61,918 nucleotides of DNA from Acidobacteriaceae bacterium (lineage in GTDB: Bacteria; Acidobacteriota; Terriglobia; Terriglobales; Acidobacteriaceae): NCBI GenBank assembly GCA_030041045.1, contig JASHOQ010000072.1, positions 1 to 61,918 on the forward strand. The letters run 5' to 3'. Positions 42,419-51,620 of this stretch are shown here, in pieces. How positions within the stretch are numbered: the first letter of the stretch is position 1; the number at the start of each line of letters is the position of its first letter. Under the pieces are notes generated by a model. The model saw only the letters and a program-made list of their open reading frames with translations. It was not told where the DNA came from and ran no database searches. The position numbers and the translations under genes are program-made.

Positions 42419-43974
42419 GCACGCCGAAAGGGGCAGATACGAGACCATCGCGGCTGAGGAAGGTATTTCGCCCTCTGCTGTCGCTGCTGACTAGAGACGG
42501 CAGCGTACGAGCAGTTGCAATGCGGTACTATCGCAGACCCAGACACACGCTGGCGTTGGCCGCTGGAGTTTTTGCCGTGCTCATCGTGCAAAGTGTGGCG
42601 TTGTGTCACGATCAGACTTTAACTCAGCTCAAGCTGAACTTGGTACTGCAAACTCTCGCATTGCTCGCATTCGGTCTGTGGTCATTCCGGGCGGGCGGTA
42701 GCTACTTGAATGCCCCGATGCTGTTCCTTTCGAGCATCTACATTTGGCACAGCACCTTTCTGCTCGGGCACTATTTCAATTTGGCCGAGTTGTTTCAGTA
42801 CACAAACTTGGCCTTCACATACGGCGAGAATTTCGTTTACAAGGCGTCGGGTCTCGTGGGCTTATGCATGTCGATGGCTGGGTTCGGATCTCTGATCGCC
42901 TATGTAAGGCTGCGTAAGAGAAGAGCCATGAAGCCAACCCCGCGCCAGCGGCTGCAAGAGCTGTGTTATGGCGGCCTTGGCGCCCGGGCTTCGCAAGCTG
43001 CGAGATGGCTCTTTGCAGGGATGCTGCTGGTGCTGGTGCTCTATCTGGCCATTGATGGTTCAACGGTGTTGCATGAGCAGTATTTCGATCTGTATCAAGC
43101 ACCTGAGACAAATGGGATCGGGCTGCTCTTCGCTCGTACTCAATACTTCTGGATTTTCGTGACCATTCTGATGATTGCTTCGCATCGTAACCAGCCTAAG
43201 GCGCTGCGGAACGTGCTGATTGTACTCTTGGGCATGTGCATTGTGATGGCGATGCTGGGCACGCGCAGTCTGCCATTCACCTGTCTTACGGGGATAGTCG
43301 TCGTCTTTGACTGCTTTGTGCGCCGGTTAAGGCTCACGATATTGGCGATCTTCTTGGTGTTGCTCTCGGGTGTGAGCTTCATTATCGACAATGCTCGCGG
43401 CTCCGGTCTTGGCTTGAACGTCTTTAGCTTCTCCGCCACGAATAAAGACAACGTCGATTTCCTATATTTTTTCTATCAGAACGGAATGATCATCCGCGAC
43501 GTTCTGCGAACGATGGAATTTAGCCAGATTGATGGCCCGGTATATGGCAAATCTCTTGGGGACGCGGCCCTGTCAGCTATTCCCAAGCCGATTCTGAATG
43601 TGTTCGGTTACCGCGAACCAACGGTTCCCAGCATGTGGCTGGTCGAGAATTCACCAGATGTTCCGCTCGATCACGGTATAGGGTATTCTCTCGTCGCAGA
43701 GGCTTACTACAATTTCGGAATGTGGGGATGTTTGCTTTTCGCGCTAATCGGATTTGGGATTTCGACGGGATACTTTCGTTATATTTTCTTTGCTGACATA
43801 TTTGCCATCGTGCTGACGTTGGACATAGCTGTCTTGCTCATGTTGCAAATGCGCAACGACCTCAGCTCCTATTTCCGCCTTATCGTTTATGCGGCGTTAG
43901 TGCTGGCATTTCTCAAACACGACCGCCGGAAGTCTTTTGAGTTGCAGCTCCGGGCGGAACCGGTGATTGCATAA
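42415..43974 (+). CDS. O-antigen/EPS repeat-unit polymerase (Wzy-like)
   Basis: The protein of about 519 residues starts at GTG 42415, in a GTGA overlap with the preceding gene. It has 10-12 hydrophobic segments (TLALAAGVFAVLIVQSVAL, LNLVLQTLALLAFGLW and LTILAIFLVLLSGVSFII). A large periplasmic loop lies late in the chain (PVYGKSLGDAALSAIPKPI), ending near HGIGYSLVAEAYYNFG, a motif common in oligosaccharide repeat-unit polymerases. Wzy proteins are weakly conserved, so the call relies on topology, this motif and position between Wzx and glycosyltransferases. Confidence 0.78.
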   Translation: MSTPKGADTRPSRLRKVFRPLLSLLTRDGSVRAVAMRYYRRPRHTLALAAGVFAVLIVQSVALCHDQTLTQLKLNLVLQTLALLAFGLWSFRAGGSYLNAPMLFLSSIYIWHSTFLLGHYFNLAELFQYTNLAFTYGENFVYKASGLVGLCMSMAGFGSLIAYVRLRKRRAMKPTPRQRLQELCYGGLGARASQAARWLFAGMLLVLVLYLAIDGSTVLHEQYFDLYQAPETNGIGLLFARTQYFWIFVTILMIASHRNQPKALRNVLIVLLGMCIVMAMLGTRSLPFTCLTGIVVVFDCFVRRLRLTILAIFLVLLSGVSFIIDNARGSGLGLNVFSFSATNKDNVDFLYFFYQNGMIIRDVLRTMEFSQIDGPVYGKSLGDAALSAIPKPILNVFGYREPTVPSMWLVENSPDVPLDHGIGYSLVAEAYYNFGMWGCLLFALIGFGISTGYFRYIFFADIFAIVLTLDIAVLLMLQMRNDLSSYFRLIVYAALVLAFLKHDRRKSFELQLRAEPVIA

Positions 43975-43980
43975 AGGCAC

Positions 43981-45180
43981 ATGGACAGCGAACTGATCGA
44001 TAAGACCGTCGTCGGGTTCTTGATTCCCGATCTCCGGCTTGGGGGCGCGGAACGGCAACTCGCGGTGTTGGTTGAGAATTCTGACAAATCGCGGTTTGCG
44101 CCGATCGTGATCACTCTCCGCCCAGGCGGAGCGCTTGTGCAAGAACTCGAAGCGAAGGGCATTCCGCTTTACTGCTTAGGGAGGGGAAGCGCTCCGCAGG
44201 TGCTGCGACGGCTGCTGCGGGTACTGCGCACCGCAAAGGTCAAGATTCTGTACTCCTTCCTGCTTCCGACCAATGTGTATGCGTTGGCGGCGCGTCTGCT
44301 GAATCCACGGTTGCGGGTCGTGATCGGCATTCGCAATGCTGTCGGGAATCTCGCGGCCTGGGAAGGATCGCGCTGGCAGAGGCTGCGAGTGAGGGCGTTG
44401 TTCGCGGTGATCGCCGCATTGCGAAGATTGGCGGCGGCGGAAATCGCCAATTCACGCGCCGGAACTGCTTTGGCGCGGCGAGGACGCCAAGGAAGGGTGT
44501 ATACCATCCCAAATGGCATCGACATTGCCCGATGGAAGCTCGATTCCTCCGCCCGCGTGCGGCTATGCCGGGAACACGCGATCGCGACGAGCAACAGGAT
44601 CGTGGTCACGGTTGCCAACTTCTCGCCTTACAAGGATTACCCCACGCTCATCCATGCCGCCGCACAGGTGACCGCCCGTTACGCAGACGTCGTTTTTGTC
44701 GCCTTCGGCGATGATGCAACGGTTACGGGGCAGGCAGCGCGGCAGCTTGTAAGCCAACTGGGGCTCGAAAGTCGATTCATCTTCGCCGGTGTTAGGAATG
44801 ACCTCGATCGGTTTCTAGCAGGAGCGGACGTATTCTGCCTGGCATCGGCAACTGAGGGCTTTTCGAATGCGATTGGCGAGGCGATGGCCTGCGGCCTGCC
44901 TTCAGTGGTGACCGATGTCGGTGACTCGGCATTCATTGTCGGCGAGGCCGGCTTTACGGTCCCAGCACGGGACCCTTCGCGGCTGGCCGAGGCTCTTAGT
45001 CAGCTTCTTGAAAGGGGTGAGGAGCAACGGCGGCAGCTTGGCGCGAGGGCTCGCGAACGCATCGTCTCGCTGTTTTCGGTCGAGAAGATGATCGAGAGCC
45101 ACCAGAACATCTTTCGAGCTCTTGTAGATGCTGCTGGCGAATGCTCTGCCACCGCCCCAACCTGGCAAGACGGCGGCTGA
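43981..45180 (+). CDS. Glycosyltransferase family 4 (GT-B)
   Basis: A 399-residue cytosolic glycosyltransferase. The N-terminal acceptor domain contains FLIPDLRLGGAERQLAVL. The donor domain has VVTVANFSPYKDYPTLIHA and the EX7E region CLASATEGFSNAIGEAMACG. GT4 enzymes use retaining chemistry with nucleotide sugars. It starts six bases after the Wzy stop with AAAGG upstream, so the two are co-transcribed. Specificity unknown. Confidence 0.9.
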   Translation: MDSELIDKTVVGFLIPDLRLGGAERQLAVLVENSDKSRFAPIVITLRPGGALVQELEAKGIPLYCLGRGSAPQVLRRLLRVLRTAKVKILYSFLLPTNVYALAARLLNPRLRVVIGIRNAVGNLAAWEGSRWQRLRVRALFAVIAALRRLAAAEIANSRAGTALARRGRQGRVYTIPNGIDIARWKLDSSARVRLCREHAIATSNRIVVTVANFSPYKDYPTLIHAAAQVTARYADVVFVAFGDDATVTGQAARQLVSQLGLESRFIFAGVRNDLDRFLAGADVFCLASATEGFSNAIGEAMACGLPSVVTDVGDSAFIVGEAGFTVPARDPSRLAEALSQLLERGEEQRRQLGARARERIVSLFSVEKMIESHQNIFRALVDAAGECSATAPTWQDGG

Positions 45181-45260
45181 CGATTTTATCCGACGGAACA
45201 GTGGTTTGGCGCGTCAGTGAAATTCGCAGTTGACTCATATCCATCTCTTCGAGGTTTCCG

Positions 45261-46349
45261 ATGAATCCATGGCAAGGCAAGAGAGTGATGATTACCGGAG
45301 TGGTCGGCACCATTGGCCGAGAGTTGCTGCGGCAACTCGTCAGTTTGCAACCTGAAGAAATCATCGGGATCGACAACAACGAGACCGAGGTCTTTTTCGT
45401 ACAGCAGGAATACGCGCAATATTCCTCTGTGCATTTATACCTGACCGATATCCGAGATCCGGCTCAGCTAATGCGGCGGATGGAAGGAATCGACGTCGTG
45501 CTCCACGCGGCAGCCTACAAACACGTTTTCCTGTGTGAGCAGGCCCCAGTCAACGCGGTGCAGACGAATATTACAGGGACGCAGAACGTGATCGACGCGG
45601 CCAACGCCCATGGCGTCGGCCGCGTGATCTTTACGTCCTCGGACAAGGCAGTAAACCCCACCAGCGTCATGGGTACCTCAAAGCTTATGGGCGAGCGGCT
45701 CATCACGGCAGCCAACTCGACGCGCCGCAACGGCAAACCGATCTTCGCGGCCACGCGCTTTGGTAACGTTCTCGGTTCCAGGGGGTCGGTGATCCCATTG
45801 TTTGCGCGTCAGATTGCCGAAGGCGGTCCGGTGACACTTACGCACGCCGGAATGACGCGCTTCATCATGACCTTGCAGGAAGCGGTGCGGCTGGTGATGG
45901 ATTCCGTGTTTTTGGCGCGTGGCGGCGAGGTGTTCGTTACCAAGATGCCCGTAGCGCGTATTCAAGATCTTGCTGACGTGATGATCGAGGAACTCGCTCC
46001 ACGATTCGGGTGGACACCGCAAGAGCTTCGCATCAAGACCATCGGCGCTATAGCGGGCGAGAAGATGTACGAGGAACTGTTGAGCAGCGAAGAGATTCGC
46101 CGCACCATGGAGCTGGCGCGGTACTTTGTGATCCTTCCCGCGTTGCGACCAATTTATAACGAGGTAGTATACGAATACCCGCTGTTAGTACGTAATGGAG
46201 TGGATCACGCTTACAACTCCGTGAACGAGTGCAGCATGTCGAAGGAAGATCTTCGAGCATTTCTCCTCAGTTGCGGGTTGCTTGACGAGGCGCTTAAATC
46301 AATTCCGTGTACGTTCTCTGAGCCAGTCATTCCGGATCTTGCCCCGTAA
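45261..46349 (+). CDS. NAD-dependent nucleotide-sugar dehydratase/epimerase (FlaA1/CapD-like SDR)
   Basis: The 362-residue soluble extended SDR has the Rossmann motif TGVVGTIG (family TGxxGxxG) and HAAAYKHV. It also has the catalytic region SSDKAVNPTSVMGTSKLMGE, in which Met replaces the usual Tyr as in FlaA1/WbpM-type 4,6-dehydratases. RFGNVLGSRGSVIPLF follows. It likely converts a UDP-HexNAc to a 4-keto-6-deoxy sugar, feeding the aminotransferases of the cluster. It lacks the N-terminal membrane domain of the WbpM-like protein at 58612. GAGG lies before the ATG. Confidence 0.85.
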   Translation: MNPWQGKRVMITGVVGTIGRELLRQLVSLQPEEIIGIDNNETEVFFVQQEYAQYSSVHLYLTDIRDPAQLMRRMEGIDVVLHAAAYKHVFLCEQAPVNAVQTNITGTQNVIDAANAHGVGRVIFTSSDKAVNPTSVMGTSKLMGERLITAANSTRRNGKPIFAATRFGNVLGSRGSVIPLFARQIAEGGPVTLTHAGMTRFIMTLQEAVRLVMDSVFLARGGEVFVTKMPVARIQDLADVMIEELAPRFGWTPQELRIKTIGAIAGEKMYEELLSSEEIRRTMELARYFVILPALRPIYNEVVYEYPLLVRNGVDHAYNSVNECSMSKEDLRAFLLSCGLLDEALKSIPCTFSEPVIPDLAP

Positions 46350-46695
46350 CGCCCAGCAAGAATGGCTCGGCGTGTGGTATCGCCGGACGCAGCCGCCGTG
46401 GGCGCGGGAAGTATCGGTGAAGAAGCTCGCGCCGAATGAATGTGCGCATTCCGAAAATGAAGGACGAGCCCTCTTTCCATAAACCGTTCAGGGAAGACGC
46501 AAGAGTGAAACAAGCTTTTTGGAACTCTTATCAGGATCTCTCTGCGCCTGTTTAGGCGCAACGACCGGCGGCTCGGCCCTGTAGAAACAGGATCTCTAAA
46601 TTAAGGGCCAATCGCGCTGTCGCGCTTTCGCTCTCGGCTCACACAAGACCACATCGGAACATCGCTTGCTTACACCAATCTATTGGGAGTACTGA
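46350..46695. other. Intergenic region inside the EPS cluster
   Basis: About 346 bases with no supportable gene. It contains a hairpin with perfect 6-bp arms, TGCGCC (46543-46548) and GGCGCA (46555-46560), not followed by a T-run, and a short direct repeat CAGGATCTCT near 46533 and 46589. It may hold an internal promoter. Confidence 0.4.
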
Positions 46696-47943
46696 ATGCC
46701 GCAAGACGCGGAAACTGAGAAGCCAGCGGTGACCGGTGAAAGAATTTTTCTTTATGCTAACCAGCCGGGCGTCGTCATTAGCTCGCGGTTTTATGCGAAG
46801 TTTACGAGTTTCATCGATTTCCTCGCAGCTCTTGCCTATATGGATTCGAAGGTGTATCGATTGATGGTGCCTTGTTTTGTCAAAGGTGCAACATCAGAAA
46901 CGGAATGTGCAACGCTTAACCTACCTGAAAACGTGGTCGAACTCTCCTGGTATGGGCGCGGAAATCACATTAAGGCCGCTTGGTCGTCTCTTATCAATGC
47001 CCTTCGCGCGAGATCTCTGATCCAAAGGGCTATTCGGAGCAGGGCAAATACCACCGTCGGAGGTCCAGGGCCGAATTCATTTCTGTTTTGGCTTTCTCTG
47101 ATCACGCCCCGCAAAGTGCGCTTCGCTTTTTTTATTCGCGGCGATACTGTGGAGACAATACGGAACATCTACAAAGGTACGTTGTTTTATTACCCCTTTG
47201 TATGGTCTGTGAAATTGTTCCGTTGGCGCGTTTGTCGCCTATTGCAGGAGGGCCGAGCGAAGGTCTTCGTCTTCGGTGAGCAGCTGAGGCAATACTATGT
47301 TAAGTACCGGGAGACTGGGGTATATACGATTTCACCACTTCTCTTTGAAAAAGATTTGCGTGAAGATGCCAGGCTTCCGATCTCTGATGCTGGCCCGCTT
47401 TGTGTGCTGTACGTCGGCAGGCTGTCGCAAGAGAAGAATGTCATGGCACTGCTTGAGGCTTGCCGAAGGGCCCGCGAGCATGGACACCCTTTCAACCTGA
47501 CGGTCGTTGGCGATGGTCCACTTGGGACCGAGATAGCTTCGTTCATTCGAAAATTCGACCTTTTCGATTGGATTCACTTTGTCGGCTACGTTCCCTATGG
47601 TGATAGGTTGATTGAGCACTATGACCAGCACGATGTGCTCTGTCTCCCATCCTTTACGGAAGGAATGCCGGGAGTAGTTGCTGAGGCGTGTGCCCGCGGC
47701 ATGCCGGTAATCGCGACACGCGTGGGTGCACTGCCGACTTGTTTTCCCGAGGCCATCAAGTTCCTCGAAGGATTTGGCCCGGATGCGATCGAAGAGGCAA
47801 TCGCTTGGGGCGACGCCAACAGGGAAGAACTCAGCCTCTATGGTCAAAAAGGACATGCAAAGATCGATCGTTTCCTCATTTCGCAAAATGCTCAAACGGT
47901 AGATCGAATTATCAGGGAGAGAAGCTCATGCACTGCGGTGTAG
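46696..47943 (+). CDS. Glycosyltransferase family 4
   Basis: A 415-residue GT-B enzyme. The donor domain has PLCVLYVGRLSQEKNVMALL, LTVVGDGPLG and the EX7E region LPSFTEGMPGVVAEACARG. The N-terminal domain (ERIFLYANQPGVVISSRFY) is divergent. It starts with GGGAG nine bases upstream and overlaps the acyltransferase start by 16 bases. The acceptor and sugar are unknown. Confidence 0.9.
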   Translation: MPQDAETEKPAVTGERIFLYANQPGVVISSRFYAKFTSFIDFLAALAYMDSKVYRLMVPCFVKGATSETECATLNLPENVVELSWYGRGNHIKAAWSSLINALRARSLIQRAIRSRANTTVGGPGPNSFLFWLSLITPRKVRFAFFIRGDTVETIRNIYKGTLFYYPFVWSVKLFRWRVCRLLQEGRAKVFVFGEQLRQYYVKYRETGVYTISPLLFEKDLREDARLPISDAGPLCVLYVGRLSQEKNVMALLEACRRAREHGHPFNLTVVGDGPLGTEIASFIRKFDLFDWIHFVGYVPYGDRLIEHYDQHDVLCLPSFTEGMPGVVAEACARGMPVIATRVGALPTCFPEAIKFLEGFGPDAIEEAIAWGDANREELSLYGQKGHAKIDRFLISQNAQTVDRIIRERSSCTAV

Positions 47944-48566
47944 AGTTGATTGACCATTTCGCGGAGATGGGAGAAAACTGCATCGTCAGTCCTGGGTGCA
48001 TTGTGGGACTCAAGTATCGCGACGATTGCGGTCCCGCATGTCTCGGCCGAGGCGCGTATATCCGCGCAGGCAGTATCATTTATGGCGATGTTACGGCGGG
48101 CGAAGATTTGCAGACGGGTCATAATGTCACGATCCGCGAAAAGACGACGATTGGCAGCCACGTTGTAATTGGAACCAATACAGTAATCGACGGCGCAGTA
48201 TCGATCGGCGATTTCGTCAAGATTGAATCGAACTGCTACATTCCAACGCACACGACGATCGGCAGCCGCGTCTTCTTCGGGCCTGGCGTCACGCTGACCA
48301 ACGACCGCTATCCCCTGAAACTGCGTGACGAGTATGTTCCTGAAGGGCCGGTAATTGAAGACGGGGTCACGCTAGGTGCAGGGGTGGTGGTGTTGCCTGG
48401 AGTTCGTCTCGGCCATGATTCCTTGGTAGCTGCGGGTGCTGTGGTTACCAGGGATGTGCGCCCGTTCAGTCTGGTTGTGGGGGTCCCCGGCAAGGCTGTT
48501 CCCCTTCCCGAGAAGCTGCGGGAGCGGAATCTAGCCCTTTCCTGGAGGAAGTATCTTGCCAAGTGA
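47928..48566 (+). CDS. Left-handed beta-helix (hexapeptide) acyltransferase
   Basis: The 212-residue protein starts at ATG 47928, preceded by AGGGAGAG. The body is a run of hexapeptide repeats (IVSPGCIVG, IRAGSIIYGDVTAGEDLQTG, VVIGTNTVIDGAVSIGDF) and ends with the GVPGKAVP word common in sugar N- or O-acetyltransferases. It shares features with WlbB/WbpD-type enzymes that acetylate 3-amino sugars, and the next gene is a Gfo/Idh/MocA oxidoreductase as in WbpB-WbpD pathways. That pathway link is inference. Confidence 0.87.
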   Translation: MHCGVELIDHFAEMGENCIVSPGCIVGLKYRDDCGPACLGRGAYIRAGSIIYGDVTAGEDLQTGHNVTIREKTTIGSHVVIGTNTVIDGAVSIGDFVKIESNCYIPTHTTIGSRVFFGPGVTLTNDRYPLKLRDEYVPEGPVIEDGVTLGAGVVVLPGVRLGHDSLVAAGAVVTRDVRPFSLVVGVPGKAVPLPEKLRERNLALSWRKYLAK

Positions 48567-49581
48567 AACTCAGGTGGCCATCATCGGATGCGGCAAGCAG
48601 GCGCCGAAGCATATCAGCGGTTTGCGCAGTGTTCCCGGTGTCCGGATTATCCTCGCTGATGCTTGCCCGCAATTTGCCCGGGCCCTTGCCGAGAAAGAAG
48701 GATTACCCTGGGTGGATCGTGTTGAGGACGTGTTCTCTGATCTGAACATCGATGCGGTCGATATTTGCACACCGACCCCTACCCACTTTGAGTTGATCAA
48801 GTCGGCCATGCGCACAGGCAAGGATTTCTTCTGTGAGAAGCCGCTGTGTGAGTCTACCGAGGCGGCGCGCCAGGTGGCGGCGGAACTGCGGCAAAGCAAC
48901 AGCGTTGGCATGGTGGGCTACGTATACCGGTTTGCGCCAGTTTTTGAAATGGGAAAGCAGCTCCTTGAGGGCGTTCCCAAGACGGGCATCAGCGATGTCC
49001 TTGGTCCGATTTGGCTCGCGATTCTTCGGATTGGCGGCCGCGGCTCGCACCAGTTGTGGAAGCATCTACGCGCGACCGGAGGCGGCGCTGCGAACGAAAT
49101 GCTCGTCCACATGCTCGACCTGGCCCTGTGGTACTTTGGACCCGTTCGGAGCGCACAGCTGCTAGGGAAAAAACTGCTCCGGCCGAGCCGTGAGATTCAG
49201 GGGAAACTGGAAGAAGTGGATGCCGAAGACTACATCCTGGCGGAACTGCAAATGAAGAGCGGGGTTACGGTGGTCTGCCAAGCCGATCTGCTGACGCCGG
49301 CGTTTACGCAATTTGTCGAGGTTCAGGGCGGCAATGGGACATTCATGGGGTCGATCGACCCGGCGATGCCTTCGTTCGTCTTCTGCAATCGCGAGGTTGA
49401 TGGTTGGAAGCAGGGCCGTACCGATCTCCACTTCGGGCGCGTGAATCTCTTCGAAGCACAGATGTCCTCATTCATCCATGCTGTCCAAACTCGCTCGGAA
49501 CCAGCTTGTGGCAGTGTGAATGACTCAGTGCGGTTGCTGGAAACCATAGAAATGCTCCAGGAGAATTCAGTCCGTGCATGA
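48556..49581 (+). CDS. Gfo/Idh/MocA-family nucleotide-sugar oxidoreductase
   Basis: The 341-residue protein has a Rossmann N-terminus (VAIIGCGKQAPKHISGL), the DICTPTPTHFEL segment and the hallmark EKPL (FFCEKPLCES). The C-terminal GFO/IDH domain begins around residue 125. The start is TTG 48556, with GGAGGAAG upstream and an 11-base overlap with the acyltransferase gene. WbpB/WlbA relatives oxidise C3 of UDP-GlcNAcA; the adjacent acyltransferase and the DegT enzymes fit a 3-amino sugar route, but the substrate is not proven. Confidence 0.87.
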   Translation: MPSETQVAIIGCGKQAPKHISGLRSVPGVRIILADACPQFARALAEKEGLPWVDRVEDVFSDLNIDAVDICTPTPTHFELIKSAMRTGKDFFCEKPLCESTEAARQVAAELRQSNSVGMVGYVYRFAPVFEMGKQLLEGVPKTGISDVLGPIWLAILRIGGRGSHQLWKHLRATGGGAANEMLVHMLDLALWYFGPVRSAQLLGKKLLRPSREIQGKLEEVDAEDYILAELQMKSGVTVVCQADLLTPAFTQFVEVQGGNGTFMGSIDPAMPSFVFCNREVDGWKQGRTDLHFGRVNLFEAQMSSFIHAVQTRSEPACGSVNDSVRLLETIEMLQENSVRA

Positions 49582-50320
49582 CTCAACTCCATCGGCGCTT
49601 TCAGAGGGTGCGAGAACGACGTGGCGGGAGGAAGAGGAGCGGATTCGTTCGATCTACGCGCGTCGTGACGCCATCGGCAAACGTGCGCTTTATGCCTGGT
49701 CCAACGCAGACGTGCTAATCAATCAATACCGGTTTCAGGCAACTGCGGCAAAGTGCCTGGTGCGGGCCGGTTGGCATGATCTTTCAAATTTGCGCGCAGT
49801 GGATGTGGGCTGTGGAAGCGGAGGATGGTTGCGACAGCTTTGTGGATGGGGAGCACAAGCGCAGAACCTGCACGGAGTCGACCTTCTGCCGGACCGGATC
49901 TCTCATGCGCGTGAACTCGCCCCGATGGTCGATTTTCGCGTGGGGAGCGGATGGCAGTTGCCCTTCGACGGCGCATCCGCGGACCTGGTCAGTGCGCACA
50001 CCGTATTCTCCTCAATCTTGGAACCGGAATCCCGGCGGCGGCTCGCCGACGAAATGATGCGCATTTTGGCTTTCGAGGGGTGCATACTGATCTTCGATTT
50101 TCGAGTAGGCCATCCGCGAAACCACGATACGATCGGCATTCGGAGATGCGAGATTGCTCGGCTGTTTCCGGGGTTCCAACTACACTCTCGTTCTCTGGAA
50201 CTGGCGCCGCCCCTCGCACGCAGCATTGCTCCGGCCGCACCCTTATTGAGTCTACTGATCGAGGCCGTGTGCCCTCCGCTGCGGACTCATTCTATGCATC
50301 TTCTCAAGCGTGACCGATAA
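49574..50320 (+). CDS. SAM-dependent methyltransferase (class I)
   Basis: The 248-residue protein has the SAM motif I VDVGCGSGGWLRQL and motif II region LHGVDLLPDRISHAREL, with PFDGASADLVSAHTVFSSI as post-motif. It starts at GTG 49574 with CAGGAG upstream, overlapping the previous gene by eight bases. It probably methylates a sugar of the repeat unit. The C-terminal 65 residues have a decayed paralogous copy at 56515-56733. Confidence 0.88.
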   Translation: MHDSTPSALSEGARTTWREEEERIRSIYARRDAIGKRALYAWSNADVLINQYRFQATAAKCLVRAGWHDLSNLRAVDVGCGSGGWLRQLCGWGAQAQNLHGVDLLPDRISHARELAPMVDFRVGSGWQLPFDGASADLVSAHTVFSSILEPESRRRLADEMMRILAFEGCILIFDFRVGHPRNHDTIGIRRCEIARLFPGFQLHSRSLELAPPLARSIAPAAPLLSLLIEAVCPPLRTHSMHLLKRDR

Positions 50321-50397
50321 ATGGCGGAGCACGCAGGTGTCCGTTGCAATGTGGTGATAGTGTGAAGAGATGGTTTCTTGCCGAAGGGAGCTAATCG

Positions 50398-51540
50398 TTG
50401 AGCCAATATACGGGGGAGTTTAAGATACTCCATCCAGAGAATATGAACGCCCGAGTGTGCGTTGTGGTCGGAACGCGACCCGGCATCGTAATGTTTAGTC
50501 CCATCATTCGCCAACTCGAACAAAGTGGGGCTGATTTCTTTGTCCTTCATACTGGACAACACTATTCACAGAACATGGACGGCGTTCTTTTCACTGACCT
50601 TTCTTTGAAACAACCAAAGTACCGGTTGGAGTCCGTGCAGTACTGCAAGTACCACGGCGAGCAAACCGCGGAGATGCTTAAAGGTATTGAAAGGGTCCTT
50701 CTTGACGAGCGACCTCGCATGGTGCTCGTGGGAGGCGACGCAAACACGAATCTTGCTGGCGCATTGGCGGCTTGTAAGTTGCATCTGAAGGTTGGGCACG
50801 TGGAGGCTGGCGAACGCAGTTTCGATTGGTCGATGCCTGAAGAGCATAATCGCGTGATTATCGACCATATCTCCAATTATTTATTCGCCACCGGTGAAAA
50901 AGCAAAGAACAATCTCATTCGCGAGGCGATCCGCGGTTCGATCATTGTCAGCGGTAACCCGATTGTTGATGCGTGTTACCAGAATCTCGAATTTGCACGG
51001 CGCCGGAACGCGCAACGGCGCTTCGACGTGGAATCGAAGCAATTTATACTGGTGACGCTTCATCGGGAAGAAAACACCGATAATCCGACCCGCTTGAGAA
51101 GTGCGCTCGAAGCAATACATGCGGTCGGCGTTGAATTGGGCCTTACGCCGCTGATGTTCACGCATCCGCGTACACAGAAGCGCATCGAGGCCCTGGGCCT
51201 TTCCAGTGCGGTGCGCAATGGAATTCGGTTCGAAGAGCCGATCGGCTACCTAGATTTCCTGGATATGCTCGCTTCCGCCGCGCTTGTGTGTACGGACTCG
51301 GGAGGGGTTCAACAAGAGGCGTGCATCCTCAAAACGCCTGCACTTACGTTTCGCGACAACACTGAATGGACCGAAACGATCGAAATGGGGGCCAATCTGC
51401 TGGTGGGCGTCGACCCGCATGCTGCGGTCGAGGGAGCCCGGACCATGGTCCACAAGTGCGGTACGTGGTCTCAACCATTCGGCGATGGTTCGGCGGCAGA
51501 ACGCATCGTCAGCACGGTCATAAAGGAAATCGGACGATAG
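50398..51540 (+). CDS. wecB: UDP-N-acetylglucosamine 2-epimerase (WecB family)
   Basis: The 380-residue protein shows VVGTRPGIVMFSPIIRQL, the HTGQHYSQNM motif, GHVEAGERSF, EEHNRVIIDHISNYLFA and TDSGGVQQEACILKTP, all typical of the non-hydrolysing epimerase. It interconverts UDP-GlcNAc and UDP-ManNAc (or acts on a related 2-acetamido sugar, as WbpI does). The start is TTG 50398, with GGGAG nearby; an internal ATG at 50443 would trim the N-terminus. It lies between the methyltransferase and a GT4 gene. Confidence 0.9.
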   Translation: MSQYTGEFKILHPENMNARVCVVVGTRPGIVMFSPIIRQLEQSGADFFVLHTGQHYSQNMDGVLFTDLSLKQPKYRLESVQYCKYHGEQTAEMLKGIERVLLDERPRMVLVGGDANTNLAGALAACKLHLKVGHVEAGERSFDWSMPEEHNRVIIDHISNYLFATGEKAKNNLIREAIRGSIIVSGNPIVDACYQNLEFARRRNAQRRFDVESKQFILVTLHREENTDNPTRLRSALEAIHAVGVELGLTPLMFTHPRTQKRIEALGLSSAVRNGIRFEEPIGYLDFLDMLASAALVCTDSGGVQQEACILKTPALTFRDNTEWTETIEMGANLLVGVDPHAAVEGARTMVHKCGTWSQPFGDGSAAERIVSTVIKEIGR

Positions 51541-51620
51541 CGGTCCCGTAACGAGTGGCGTTAATTTGACTTCGACCGCTTAATAGCGCAAAGCAAACGA
51601 ACATCGGCGAGCCCTGGCGC